From the NCBI RefSeq assembly GCF_013364155.1, contig NZ_CP054916.1:2293001-2357000 (forward strand): a DNA stretch of 64,000 bases, read 5' to 3'. Position 1 is the first letter of the stretch; each line of letters opens with the position of its first letter. The notes below the pieces were generated by a model. It was given only the letters and a program-made list of their open reading frames with translations, ran no database searches and was not told where the DNA came from. Positions 1 to 7,217 of this stretch are shown here, piece by piece. Origin of the DNA: Streptomyces sp. NA02950 (GTDB lineage: Bacteria > Actinomycetota > Actinomycetes > Streptomycetales > Streptomycetaceae). A program made the translations under genes and the position numbers.

Positions 1-1744
1 CCTGCGCCTGCTCGGCGGCGAGGACGAGCTGGACCGCACCGTCCGCGGCGTGATGACCACCGATCTGCGGGACCCCAGCCGCTATCTGTCCGGCGGCGAA
101 CTGGTGCTCACGGGGCTGGCCTGGCGCCGCGAGCCGGACGACTCCGAGCGGTTCGTACGGATCCTGACGGCCGCCGGGGTGGCCGGGCTGGCGGCGGGCG
201 AGGCGGAGCTCGGCGCGGTGCCCGAGGATCTGGTGCTGGCCTGCGCCCGGCACCGGCTGCCGCTGTTCTCGGTGGTCGAGGACGTCTCGTTCGCGTCGAT
301 CACCGAACATGTGGTGCGCCAGGTCTCCGGTGAGCGGGCCGGGGACCTCGCGGCGGTGGTGGACCGGCACCGGCGGATGATGACGTCCGGCCCCGCGGGC
401 GGCGGCCCCGACGTGGTCCTCGATCTGCTGGGCTCCGATCTCGACCTGCCCGCCTGGGTGCTCTCCGCCACCGGCCGCCGGATCGCGGGCCCGGGCGCCC
501 CCGCCCCCTCCCCGGAGCTGCCGCCGGAGATCCGGGCCGAGCTGGCGGGCGAACATCTCGCGGCACGGCGTACCGGGCGGCGCGGCCCGCACCGGGTCAC
601 CGCGGCGAACGGCGCCACCTACTCCCTCTTCGCCATCCGCAGCGGAGAGTCCGCGGACGTACGTGACACCGTCCTGTCCGACTGGCTGCTGGCGGTCGGC
701 GCGGACGCGGGCGACTGGCCGGAGGAGCGGCTCGATCTGCTCCACGGGGTCACCCAGCTGATCGCGGTCGAGCGCGACCGGCGGGACGCGGCACGTACGG
801 TGCGGCGACGGCTGGCCCAGGAGGTGCTGGAGCTGGTCCAGACGGGCGCCCCGCCCGCCGAGATCGCGGCCCGGCTGCGGGTGGCCGCCCCCGTGCTGCT
901 CCCCGGACTCGGCTCGGCGCCGCACTGGCAGGTGGTGGTGGCCCGGGTGGAGTGGGGGTTCACCGGGCCGAACGGGGAGGACGGGCAGGAGACGTCCGCG
1001 GGCGGCGCGGCGGGCGGCGGCGTGTCCGGCGGGCCGGTCGCCCAGGCGCTGCTGGAGGAGATCCTGGTCGATCCGGACGCGACCGGGCCGGAGCCCTCGG
1101 ACCGGATCGCCGTGGCGCACACCGGTGAGGAGGCGGTGGCGCTCGTACCGCTCCCGGCGCACCCGGACGGACCGCCGGACGCCGCCGACTCCTCGACGGC
1201 GGGCTCCGGCGCGCACGGGTCCGGTGCGAACGGCCCCGCCCTTGACGCCGGGCTGCACGCGGACGCGCTGCTCGCCGCCGTCCGCGAGCCGCTCTCCCGC
1301 GGACTGGACGGCGACGGCCGGCTGACCCTCGGGGTGAGCGCCGCCGTCCCCTCCGCCGACGGGCTGCGCGGCGCCCTGGAGGAGGCCCGGCACGCCCGCC
1401 GGGTCGCGGCCGCCCGCCCCGGCCGGGTCTGCGCCGCCGGTCACCAGGAGCTGGCCTCCCACGTCCTGCTGCTCCCCTTCGTCCCGGACGACGTCCGCCG
1501 CGCCTTCACCGCCCGGCTGCTCGACCCGCTGCGCGAGTACGACCGCCGCCATCGCGCCGAACTGATCCCCACCCTCGAGGCGTTCCTCGAATGCGACGGG
1601 TCGTGGACGCGGTGTGCGGCGCGGCTTCATCTGCACGTCAACACCCTGCGCTACCGGGTCGGCCGGATAGAGCAGCTGACCGGACGCGAACTGTCCCGGC
1701 TCGAGGACAAACTGGACTTCTTCCTCGCGCTGCGCATGAGCTGA
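1..1744 (+). CDS. PucR-family transcriptional regulator (5' end outside window)
   Basis: The reading frame is open from base 2 and continues upstream of the window, so the true start is not visible. The first visible residues (RLLGGEDELDRTVRGV, then the TTDLRDPSRYLSGGELVLTG stretch) match the N-terminal PucR ligand-sensing domain. A middle region of about 350 residues contains a Gly/Ala-rich insert near 980-1220. The last 60 residues hold the PucR-type helix-turn-helix (LEAFLECDGSWTRCAARLHL, then HVNTLRYRVGRIEQLTG). Family members control purine, amino-acid or polyamine catabolism in response to metabolites. The target here is unknown because the likely partner genes lie left of the window. 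Confidence 0.9.
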   Translation, partial: LRLLGGEDELDRTVRGVMTTDLRDPSRYLSGGELVLTGLAWRREPDDSERFVRILTAAGVAGLAAGEAELGAVPEDLVLACARHRLPLFSVVEDVSFASITEHVVRQVSGERAGDLAAVVDRHRRMMTSGPAGGGPDVVLDLLGSDLDLPAWVLSATGRRIAGPGAPAPSPELPPEIRAELAGEHLAARRTGRRGPHRVTAANGATYSLFAIRSGESADVRDTVLSDWLLAVGADAGDWPEERLDLLHGVTQLIAVERDRRDAARTVRRRLAQEVLELVQTGAPPAEIAARLRVAAPVLLPGLGSAPHWQVVVARVEWGFTGPNGEDGQETSAGGAAGGGVSGGPVAQALLEEILVDPDATGPEPSDRIAVAHTGEEAVALVPLPAHPDGPPDAADSSTAGSGAHGSGANGPALDAGLHADALLAAVREPLSRGLDGDGRLTLGVSAAVPSADGLRGALEEARHARRVAAARPGRVCAAGHQELASHVLLLPFVPDDVRRAFTARLLDPLREYDRRHRAELIPTLEAFLECDGSWTRCAARLHLHVNTLRYRVGRIEQLTGRELSRLEDKLDFFLALRMS

Positions 1745-1819
1745 CGAACTCCCACGAGCCCCGTGCGCACTCCCGCGCCCCACCGATGCGCCTGAAAGCC
1801 ACCGCCCCGGTCAGGGGTT

Positions 1820-1835
1820 TGTGAATTCGTTCACA
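1820..1835. promoter_or_regulatory. CRP-like palindromic operator candidate
   Basis: TGTGAATTCGTTCACA is an exact TGTGA-N6-TCACA palindrome, the classic CRP/FNR-family half-site arrangement. It lies about 82 bp before the TPR gene and 76 bp after the PucR gene. Streptomyces Crp prefers GTG-N6-GNCAC, which this fits only partly. Its use as an operator is inference. Confidence 0.4.
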
Positions 1836-1917
1836 CCAACCTCTTGGCCCGCCCGCGCATTCATGCTGAGATTCGCCTCACGGCTTCCGGCTCGATGGCG
1901 CGCTTGGGGAGGGCAAT

Positions 1918-2781
1918 GTGGCGGACACCGCCATGTCACCACCTGGATCGTCAAATTCCGATTCCGAGGTACCCGCCGGGGTACCTTCCGAGGAACGTTC
2001 CGAGGTACTGGCGGGGCGCGGGGACACCCCCCTCGACACGGCTGTCTGGCGGCTGCGTTCGCGCGGCTGCTGGAAGGACGCCGCCGAACTGCTCACGCCC
2101 TACGCCGGGGACGACGCCTCGGCCGCGCTCAAGCGCAGCGTCGTCCTGATCGAACGGTGCATGTACACCTCCACGGGGTGGGACGCGGCCGAGGACGCGC
2201 TGCGCGCCGCGGAGGCGCTGGCGCTCACCGACGCCGAGCGGGGCGCCACGGCGTGCGAGCGCGGCTATCTCGCGTACGCCTCCACCCTGTTGAGCGTCCG
2301 CGACCGCGCCGACGAGGCACGCACCGCGCTCGGCCGCGCCGCGGCACTGCTGGCGCCCGGCTCCCCCACCCGCCCACTGCTGGACTTCCGCCGCGGGCTG
2401 ATCTCCCAGCACCTCGCCCACAACCCGACCGGCGCCCAGGCCGCCTTCCAGCGTGCCCACGCGGGCGCGGCGGCCCACGGCGACGTCCTGCTGACCTCGT
2501 TCACCTGGCGTCACCTGGCGGCCATGGCCGAGGAGGAGGGCAACCTCCCCCAGGCCCGGCACGGCTTCGCCGAATCGCTCCGCATCCGGGAGGAGCTGGG
2601 CTACCTGGTCGGCATCGCCCCGGCCCTGGCCGCCCTGGCCGATGTGGAGACGGACCCGGAGGAGGCCGAACGGATGCGCACGGAGGCGGGCCGCCTGGTG
2701 CGACTGCTGGGCGGCGTCCCGGTGTGGCTCGCCGACCAGTTAGGCCACACCGAACCACCCCTCGACGGCCACCGCCCCTGA
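1918..2781 (+). CDS. TPR-like helical-repeat protein
   Basis: This 287-aa soluble protein has no signal peptide. After a polar N-terminus of about 35 residues, the rest is Ala/Leu/Arg-rich amphipathic helix pairs (for example near residues 80-110, 125-160, 165-195 and 200-235), the look of degenerate tetratricopeptide repeats. Such folds serve as protein-interaction platforms. No enzymatic motif is visible. The GTG start at 1918 is supported by GGGGAGGG at 1907-1913. The gene stands alone, with a CRP-like palindrome upstream and a strong hairpin downstream. The precise function is not recognised. Confidence 0.8.
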   Translation: MADTAMSPPGSSNSDSEVPAGVPSEERSEVLAGRGDTPLDTAVWRLRSRGCWKDAAELLTPYAGDDASAALKRSVVLIERCMYTSTGWDAAEDALRAAEALALTDAERGATACERGYLAYASTLLSVRDRADEARTALGRAAALLAPGSPTRPLLDFRRGLISQHLAHNPTGAQAAFQRAHAGAAAHGDVLLTSFTWRHLAAMAEEEGNLPQARHGFAESLRIREELGYLVGIAPALAALADVETDPEEAERMRTEAGRLVRLLGGVPVWLADQLGHTEPPLDGHRP

Positions 2782-2802
2782 CACACCACGGGTGGGCGGC
2801 CC

Positions 2803-2838
2803 GGGTGCCGGGCGATCCGTGGGGGCCGCCCGGCACCC
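2803..2838 (+). terminator. Hairpin terminator after TPR gene
   Basis: This is a perfect 12-bp inverted repeat (GGGTGCCGGGCG / CGCCCGGCACCC) with a 12-nt loop, 21 bp after the TPR stop codon. It has no U-tract, as is usual for high-GC actinobacteria. Confidence 0.7.
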
Positions 2839-2958
2839 CCGTCCGCCCGGCACCCGCCCGCCGACCACACGCCGCGGGCGCCGTCACCCGATTGCTTTAA
2901 TCGGCCTCACCGGGCGGCCCGGTGCGGTGGCCGAGCGGGCATACCACGGAGGACGGTC

Positions 2959-3270
2959 ATGGCGGGGATTCTCACCTCACTGGTCGACGCGGCCACCGGC
3001 ACCGACCGGGGCAAGGCCGGGGACACCCTCACCCTCACCGGATCCGGCCTCGGGAGCGCCACCCGGGTGAATGTCGGCCGCGCGGCTCTCACCCCGGCGG
3101 GCGCGCCAGCGGGCGCCCGTCCGAGGCGCCGCCCCAGACCGCCCCGCGGGCGTAACGGCGCGCCTCGTCGCCGTGAACCCGCCCGGCGACCAGCCGCCCC
3201 AGGCGGGACAGGCACGCCTCGTCCGTTGGACGCACAACCGACGGGCCGGTCCGGGCCCGGCGTGCCGGGG
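2959..3270 (+). pseudogene. Frameshifted IPT/TIG-domain protein relic
   Basis: An ATG at 2959 with GGAGG at 2948-2952 opens a frame reading MAGILTSLVDAATGTDRGKA and then GDTLTLTGSGLGSATRVNVG, which resembles the first strands of an IPT/TIG immunoglobulin-like domain. After about 3110 third-position GC falls in this frame. The coding character moves to the next frame, which reads PAGVTARLVAVNPPGDQPPQ, plausibly the last strands of the same domain. That frame fades out near 3270. I read this as one small TIG protein broken by a frameshift. A sequencing error is the alternative. Confidence 0.45.
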
Positions 3271-3339
3271 AAGGAACCCGGAGCGATACGCCGGGCCCCG
3301 GCCATCGGGCGGGGTCCCGCGGCGCCCCGGGCGCGGCGG

Positions 3340-3384
3340 GTGGGGCCGGTGCGGCCCCACCGCCCGCACCGGCCGCAGGCCGGT
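3340..3384 (-). terminator. Double hairpin terminator after GntR gene
   Basis: Two perfect inverted repeats stand side by side: 3340-3348 with 3352-3360 (GTGGGGCCG/CGGCCCCAC, 3-nt loop) and 3368-3374 with 3378-3384 (ACCGGCC/GGCCGGT, 3-nt loop). They abut the stop codon of the leftward regulator gene. Confidence 0.65.
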
Positions 3385-4073
3385 CAGGCGCCGCTGGTGA
3401 AGTGTTCGCGGACCAGGGATTCGACGACGTCCAGGTCGCGGGCGGCCAGGGCGTCGAGGAGGGCCATGTGCTCGGCGGCGTCCGCCACCAGGTCGGCGGT
3501 GCGGACCGGGCGGCCGCAGGCCAGGGGCCACTGGGCGCGGCGGTGGAGTTCGTCGGCGACGATCACCAGCTGCTGGTTTCCGGACAGACTCAGCACGCTC
3601 TGGTGGAAGGTGCGGTCGGACTCCAGATAGGCGGCCCGGTCCCCCTTGGCGGCGGCGGCCGCCGTGGCCTCGGCGAAGGGCCGCAGCAGCGCCCAGCGCT
3701 CGGGCGCGATGGCCCGGGCCAGGCCGAGCATCACGGGGACCTCCAGCAGCGCACGGACCTCGGCCAGCTCGGCCAGCTCGCGCTCGGTGCGGCGGGCGAC
3801 CCGGAAGCCGCGGTTGGGCACCACCTCGACGGCACCCTCGCCCGAGAGCTGCTGCATCGCCTCCCGCACCGGGGTGGGCGAGACGCCGAAGCGCTCGGCG
3901 AGGGCCGGGGCGGAGTAGACCTCGCCCGGGGTCAGGTCACCGCCGACCAGCGCGTCCCGCAGCGCGTCCAGGATCTGTCCACGGACGGAGTGGCGCCGGG
4001 GGGACGGGCGTGCCGCGGGCACACCGGACGAGGGCAGCGGCTCCGTTGCCGCCTCCGCTTTGGCCTGCTCCAC
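3384..4073 (-). CDS. GntR-family (FadR/FCD subfamily) transcriptional regulator
   Basis: This is a 229-aa regulator. Residues about 25-90 form the winged helix-turn-helix (RGQILDALRDALVGGDLTPG, then ALAERFGVSPTPVREAMQQL). The remainder is the all-helical FCD effector domain with the expected acidic/His pattern (ESDRTFHQSVLSLSGN). FCD regulators usually repress catabolic or transport genes and respond to small organic acids. The GTG at 4073 is chosen because AGGAGG lies at 4080-4085 with a 6-nt spacer. The frame stays open further upstream but has no start with an equivalent binding site. It is divergent from the FhuF-like gene with a 120-bp shared upstream region. No target is evident. Confidence 0.9.
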   Translation of the reverse strand: MEQAKAEAATEPLPSSGVPAARPSPRRHSVRGQILDALRDALVGGDLTPGEVYSAPALAERFGVSPTPVREAMQQLSGEGAVEVVPNRGFRVARRTERELAELAEVRALLEVPVMLGLARAIAPERWALLRPFAEATAAAAAKGDRAAYLESDRTFHQSVLSLSGNQQLVIVADELHRRAQWPLACGRPVRTADLVADAAEHMALLDALAARDLDVVESLVREHFTSGA

Positions 4074-4147
4074 TCGGGTCCTCCTGACATGCCATCGAAA
4101 CGATATGCGGCCGCCGCGTGAGGTCAAAGCCCGGATAACATCAAGTA

Positions 4148-4166
4148 AAGTGAGGCTAACCTCACT
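4148..4166. promoter_or_regulatory. Iron box (DmdR/IdeR/DtxR-type operator)
   Basis: AAGTGAGGCTAACCTCACT is a near-perfect 19-bp palindrome closely related to the actinobacterial iron box TTAGGTTAGGCTAACCTAA. It sits 28 bp before the ATG of a gene encoding an FhuF-like iron reductase, the expected target of iron-dependent repression. It may also affect the divergent GntR gene. Confidence 0.8.
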
Positions 4167-4193
4167 CCGTGCCTCGCGAATCGGCGGTCCCGC

Positions 4194-5063
4194 ATGTCCG
4201 TGCCCCCGCTCCGCCCGTTCCATACCGAACCCGTCCGCACCGGCCCCGCCCCCACCGACGCGCTGCTCGGCGCGTACCGGCGGCTGGCGGAGGCGCTGCC
4301 CTCCTGCGCGGTGACGGTCACCACCGGCACGGTGCCGCCCACCGGCGCGGGCTGGGTCCACGCGGCGGACCTCGCCGCGGGCGGACCCGCGCTCGACGCC
4401 TATCTGGCCTGGGACGAGGCACAGGTGGCGCGCGACTACGGCCAGCGGGCCCGGCCCGATGTGATCGCCGGGTTCGGGCTGCACCGCTACGCCTGGCACA
4501 TCTGTCTGCTGTTCACCGTGCCGTGGTTCCTGCGCCGCCGGGTGCCACGGCTGACGGTCGGCCAGGTGTCGTACCACCGGACGCGGGGCCGGATCGCGGT
4601 GCGCACGGGCGAGTTCGCCTGTCTGCCGGACGATCCGGCGGCCGTGCTGCCGGGCGCCCGCCCCGTCGCGGACGAGGAGGCGCTGCGCGCCGGGCTCCGG
4701 ACGGCCGCGGCCGAACACCTCGGCCCGGTGCTCGACGCGTTCCGGCCACGGATGCGCCGCGGCATCCGCGCCCTGTGGCGGATGGCGGCGGACGAGATCA
4801 CCGAGGGGCTGTGGCACGTCGGCGGACTTCTGGGCGAAGAGCCGCGAGCGGTGGCGGAGTTGACGGCATTGCTGCCGGGACCCGGCGATCCCTATCCGGC
4901 CGGGGCCGCGTTCCGCGCGACGGCCGGGGCCGAGGGCGGGCCGACCGTCACCCGGAGCCGGGCCAGTTGCTGCCTCTTCTCCACCCTGCGGCCGGAGGAG
5001 CCGTGTGCGACCTGTCCGCGCACCGCCGACGCTGAGCGGATCGCGAGCCGGGCCGCGAACTGA
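4194..5063 (+). CDS. FhuF-like (2Fe-2S) ferric-siderophore reductase
   Basis: This 289-aa cytoplasmic protein belongs to the ferric iron reductase FhuF-like family, which releases iron from imported siderophores by reduction. The diagnostic C-terminal cluster motif is present: SCCLFSTLRPEEPCATCPRT, the C-C-x10-C-x2-C pattern that binds an unusual 2Fe-2S centre. The middle section (HRYAWHICLLFTVPWFLRRR) is typical of the family. The ATG at 4194 lacks a clear ribosome site, so the mRNA may have a very short leader. The iron box just upstream indicates expression under iron starvation. No siderophore biosynthesis or uptake genes are adjacent, so it probably serves a system encoded elsewhere. Confidence 0.85.
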   Translation: MSVPPLRPFHTEPVRTGPAPTDALLGAYRRLAEALPSCAVTVTTGTVPPTGAGWVHAADLAAGGPALDAYLAWDEAQVARDYGQRARPDVIAGFGLHRYAWHICLLFTVPWFLRRRVPRLTVGQVSYHRTRGRIAVRTGEFACLPDDPAAVLPGARPVADEEALRAGLRTAAAEHLGPVLDAFRPRMRRGIRALWRMAADEITEGLWHVGGLLGEEPRAVAELTALLPGPGDPYPAGAAFRATAGAEGGPTVTRSRASCCLFSTLRPEEPCATCPRTADAERIASRAAN

Positions 5064-5281
5064 CCGTTCGGATTACCCGCCACCGGGTTCCGTGAATAGA
5101 ATCAAGCCGCTTGCACAGAGCGAGCGTTCGAACCGTAACGCACCTATCCGCGTGTCCCCCCGCCCACTTGGCGGCCTCTTGTCCGGAAACCGCTCGATGC
5201 CGGGCCGGAGTCCGCCAGGATGTCGCGCGTGTAGGCCGCACTGCGGCCAGAACTTCACGGAAGCGAGGCAAGGGGCACCGG

Positions 5282-6457
5282 ATGAGACTGACCGACATAT
5301 CGCTGGGCTGGGCCCTGCCCGTCCTCGTGGCACTCCTCGGTGTTGTGGGGGCGGTGGTGGTCCTCGCCCGCGGTCGCAACGACAAGAAGACGGACAGCGG
5401 CCCCACGGACTCCTGGGAGCGCAGCGAGGAGCGCCGCCGGCGCAAGGAGGCCATCTACGGGATGGCCTCGTACGTGCTGCTGTTCTGCTGCGCCGGGGTG
5501 GCCGCCGCGCTCTCCTTCCAGGGTCTGGTCGGCTTCGGCCGGGAGAACCTGGCGCTCTCGGACGGCTGGGAGTACCTGGTCCCGTTCGGCCTCGACGGCG
5601 CCGCCATGTTCTGCTCGGTGCTCGCGGTGCGCGAGGCCAGCCACGGTGACGCGGCGCTCGGTTCGCGTCTGCTGGTGTGGATGTTCGCGGGCGCCGCGGC
5701 CTGGTTCAACTGGGTGCACGCACCGCGCGGTATGGGCCACGCGGGCGCCCCGCAGTTCTTCGCGGGCATGTCGCTGTCGGCCGCGGTCCTCTTCGACCGC
5801 GCGCTCAAGCAGACCCGCCGCTCGGCACTGCGCGAACAGGGCCTGGTGCCACGGCCGTTGCCGCAGATCCGTATCGTCCGCTGGCTGCGCGCTCCCCGTG
5901 AGACCTTCGCCGCCTGGTCGCTGATGCTGCTGGAGGGTGTGCGGACACTGGACGAGGCGGTCGAGGAGGTCCGTGAGGACCGCCGCGAGAAGGAGAGCAA
6001 CCGCAAGCGCGAGCGCGAGCAGGAGAGGCTGGACCGGGCCCGGATCCGCGCGCTCAACCGGCAGCACCGGGCATGGGGCCGCCGCGGCGGCCGTCAGGTG
6101 GACGTCTCCGTCGCCACCGACCGGCCCGCACAGCTCAGTTCGGAGCCTGCCCTAGCCGACAAGGTGCTGGAGCCGGTGGGAAACGCCGAGCAGGCGCGGC
6201 TGTCCACGTCCTCCGCCCGTCCCGCCCTCCAGTCCGCGACGGTCGGTGACGGCGACAGCGAGGACTGGGACCGCGACCGGGATTTCAGCTTCGGCTTCGG
6301 TGACCAGGACTGGGCCTTGGACAAGGACAAGGACAAGGACGCCGAAGCCGACCGTCCCCGCACCGTCGACCTCACCGCCGAGGACGACACCCTCACCATC
6401 CCCCGGCTGGACTCCCTCGAGGAGAAGCTGGCACAGATCGAGCGCGCCTTCGGCTGA
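5282..6457 (+). CDS. DUF2637-domain membrane protein
   Basis: This 391-aa protein has four predicted membrane segments in its N-terminal half: residues about 8-30, 58-85, 95-118 and 125-165. The pattern of LVPFGLDGAAMFCSVLAVRE and AWFNWVHAPRGMGHAGAPQF matches DUF2637, a domain found in actinobacterial Spd/mycelial-spread-like proteins. The C-terminal half is soluble, with a highly charged R/E/K coiled-coil stretch (about 235-275) followed by an acidic Asp-rich tail (DRDRDFSFGFGDQDWALDKD). ATG 5282 follows AAGGGG at 5270-5275. An in-frame extension to 5111 lacks coding character. The function is unknown. Involvement in hyphal or plasmid transfer processes is only by analogy. Confidence 0.85.
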   Translation: MRLTDISLGWALPVLVALLGVVGAVVVLARGRNDKKTDSGPTDSWERSEERRRRKEAIYGMASYVLLFCCAGVAAALSFQGLVGFGRENLALSDGWEYLVPFGLDGAAMFCSVLAVREASHGDAALGSRLLVWMFAGAAAWFNWVHAPRGMGHAGAPQFFAGMSLSAAVLFDRALKQTRRSALREQGLVPRPLPQIRIVRWLRAPRETFAAWSLMLLEGVRTLDEAVEEVREDRREKESNRKREREQERLDRARIRALNRQHRAWGRRGGRQVDVSVATDRPAQLSSEPALADKVLEPVGNAEQARLSTSSARPALQSATVGDGDSEDWDRDRDFSFGFGDQDWALDKDKDKDAEADRPRTVDLTAEDDTLTIPRLDSLEEKLAQIERAFG

Positions 6458-6569
6458 GCGACGACGCGGACGGGCGACGGCGTCGGCGGGGCACTTCGCC
6501 GCCGTCGTCCCGCCCGGCGTCGTCCGCCCGCCGTCGTCCGCACGCCGTCCGCCCGCGATCAGCACGCCG

Positions 6570-7070
6570 TCACTCCACGAGGCCGTCGGCCTCCAGCTCG
6601 AACCACAGGGCCTTGCCCACCCCGTGGGTCCGTACGCCCCAGGCGTCCGCGAGCGAGTGCACCAGCAGCAGCCCGCGCCCGGAGGTGGCGTCCTCCGGAG
6701 GGCGGGCCCGCAGCGTCGGATGGCGGGCGTCGAAGTCCCGCACCTCCACCCGTAATCGGCCCGCGACCCGCGCGGCGGGCCCGTCCCCCAGGGCGGCCGT
6801 GACCTGGGCCCCGCGGCCGGTGTGCACCAGCGCGTTGGTCACCAGCTCGCTGATGAGCAGTTCGGCGAGATCGGCCCGGCCCGGTCCGCCCCAGCGCCGC
6901 AGCATCTCCCGCAGCTCCGCCCGGACCTCCGCCACCGCGGCCAGCTCGTCCCGCGCCAATCGTTTGCTGAGGACCGGGCCACGCTCCACCTGGACAGCCT
7001 CCGCAGCCTTCGCCCTCGGATCCGGCCGGCCGACCGGCAGCCGGCCCGGCCGTACACGCTGACGCTTCAT
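6570..7070 (-). CDS. ATP-binding protein, RsbW-like histidine-kinase-fold ATPase
   Basis: This 166-aa protein carries the HATPase_c fold without kinase or receiver domains. The N box is visible as LAELLISELVTNALVH at about residue 80 and the G-type loops as DFDARHPTLRARPPEDATSG and GRGLLLVHSLADAWGV near 120-150. Streptomyces encode dozens of these, acting as anti-sigma switch kinases or as modules partnered with regulatory membrane proteins. The start is uncertain: ATG 7070 is directly abutted by GGGGGAGG, which leaves almost no spacer. No sigma factor or antagonist is adjacent. Confidence 0.8.
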   Translation of the reverse strand: MKRQRVRPGRLPVGRPDPRAKAAEAVQVERGPVLSKRLARDELAAVAEVRAELREMLRRWGGPGRADLAELLISELVTNALVHTGRGAQVTAALGDGPAARVAGRLRVEVRDFDARHPTLRARPPEDATSGRGLLLVHSLADAWGVRTHGVGKALWFELEADGLVE

Positions 7071-7217
7071 CCTCCCCCGCCCCGGCCGCCCCTGGCGGGC
7101 GTCCAGCGTTGATTGCCGTCGAACACGCTCACGGAAATGCATGCCCGCGTGTTGCGGCCCACACACCGAGGGAACTGTTGGGAGTGATCCGCTCAGCGCC
7201 GAGCTCGAGGAGCCGTG

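Noticed and set aside
4169-5035. Alternative plus-strand frame over the FhuF-like gene starting at GTG 4169
   Set aside because: It is Arg-rich without domain features, and the frame at 4194 carries the CC-x10-CxxC cluster motif.
5126-5133. GTTCGAAC palindrome as a LexA/SOS box
   Set aside because: The actinobacterial SOS box is GAAC-N4-GTTC; this is the reverse order, and the downstream gene is a DUF2637 protein.
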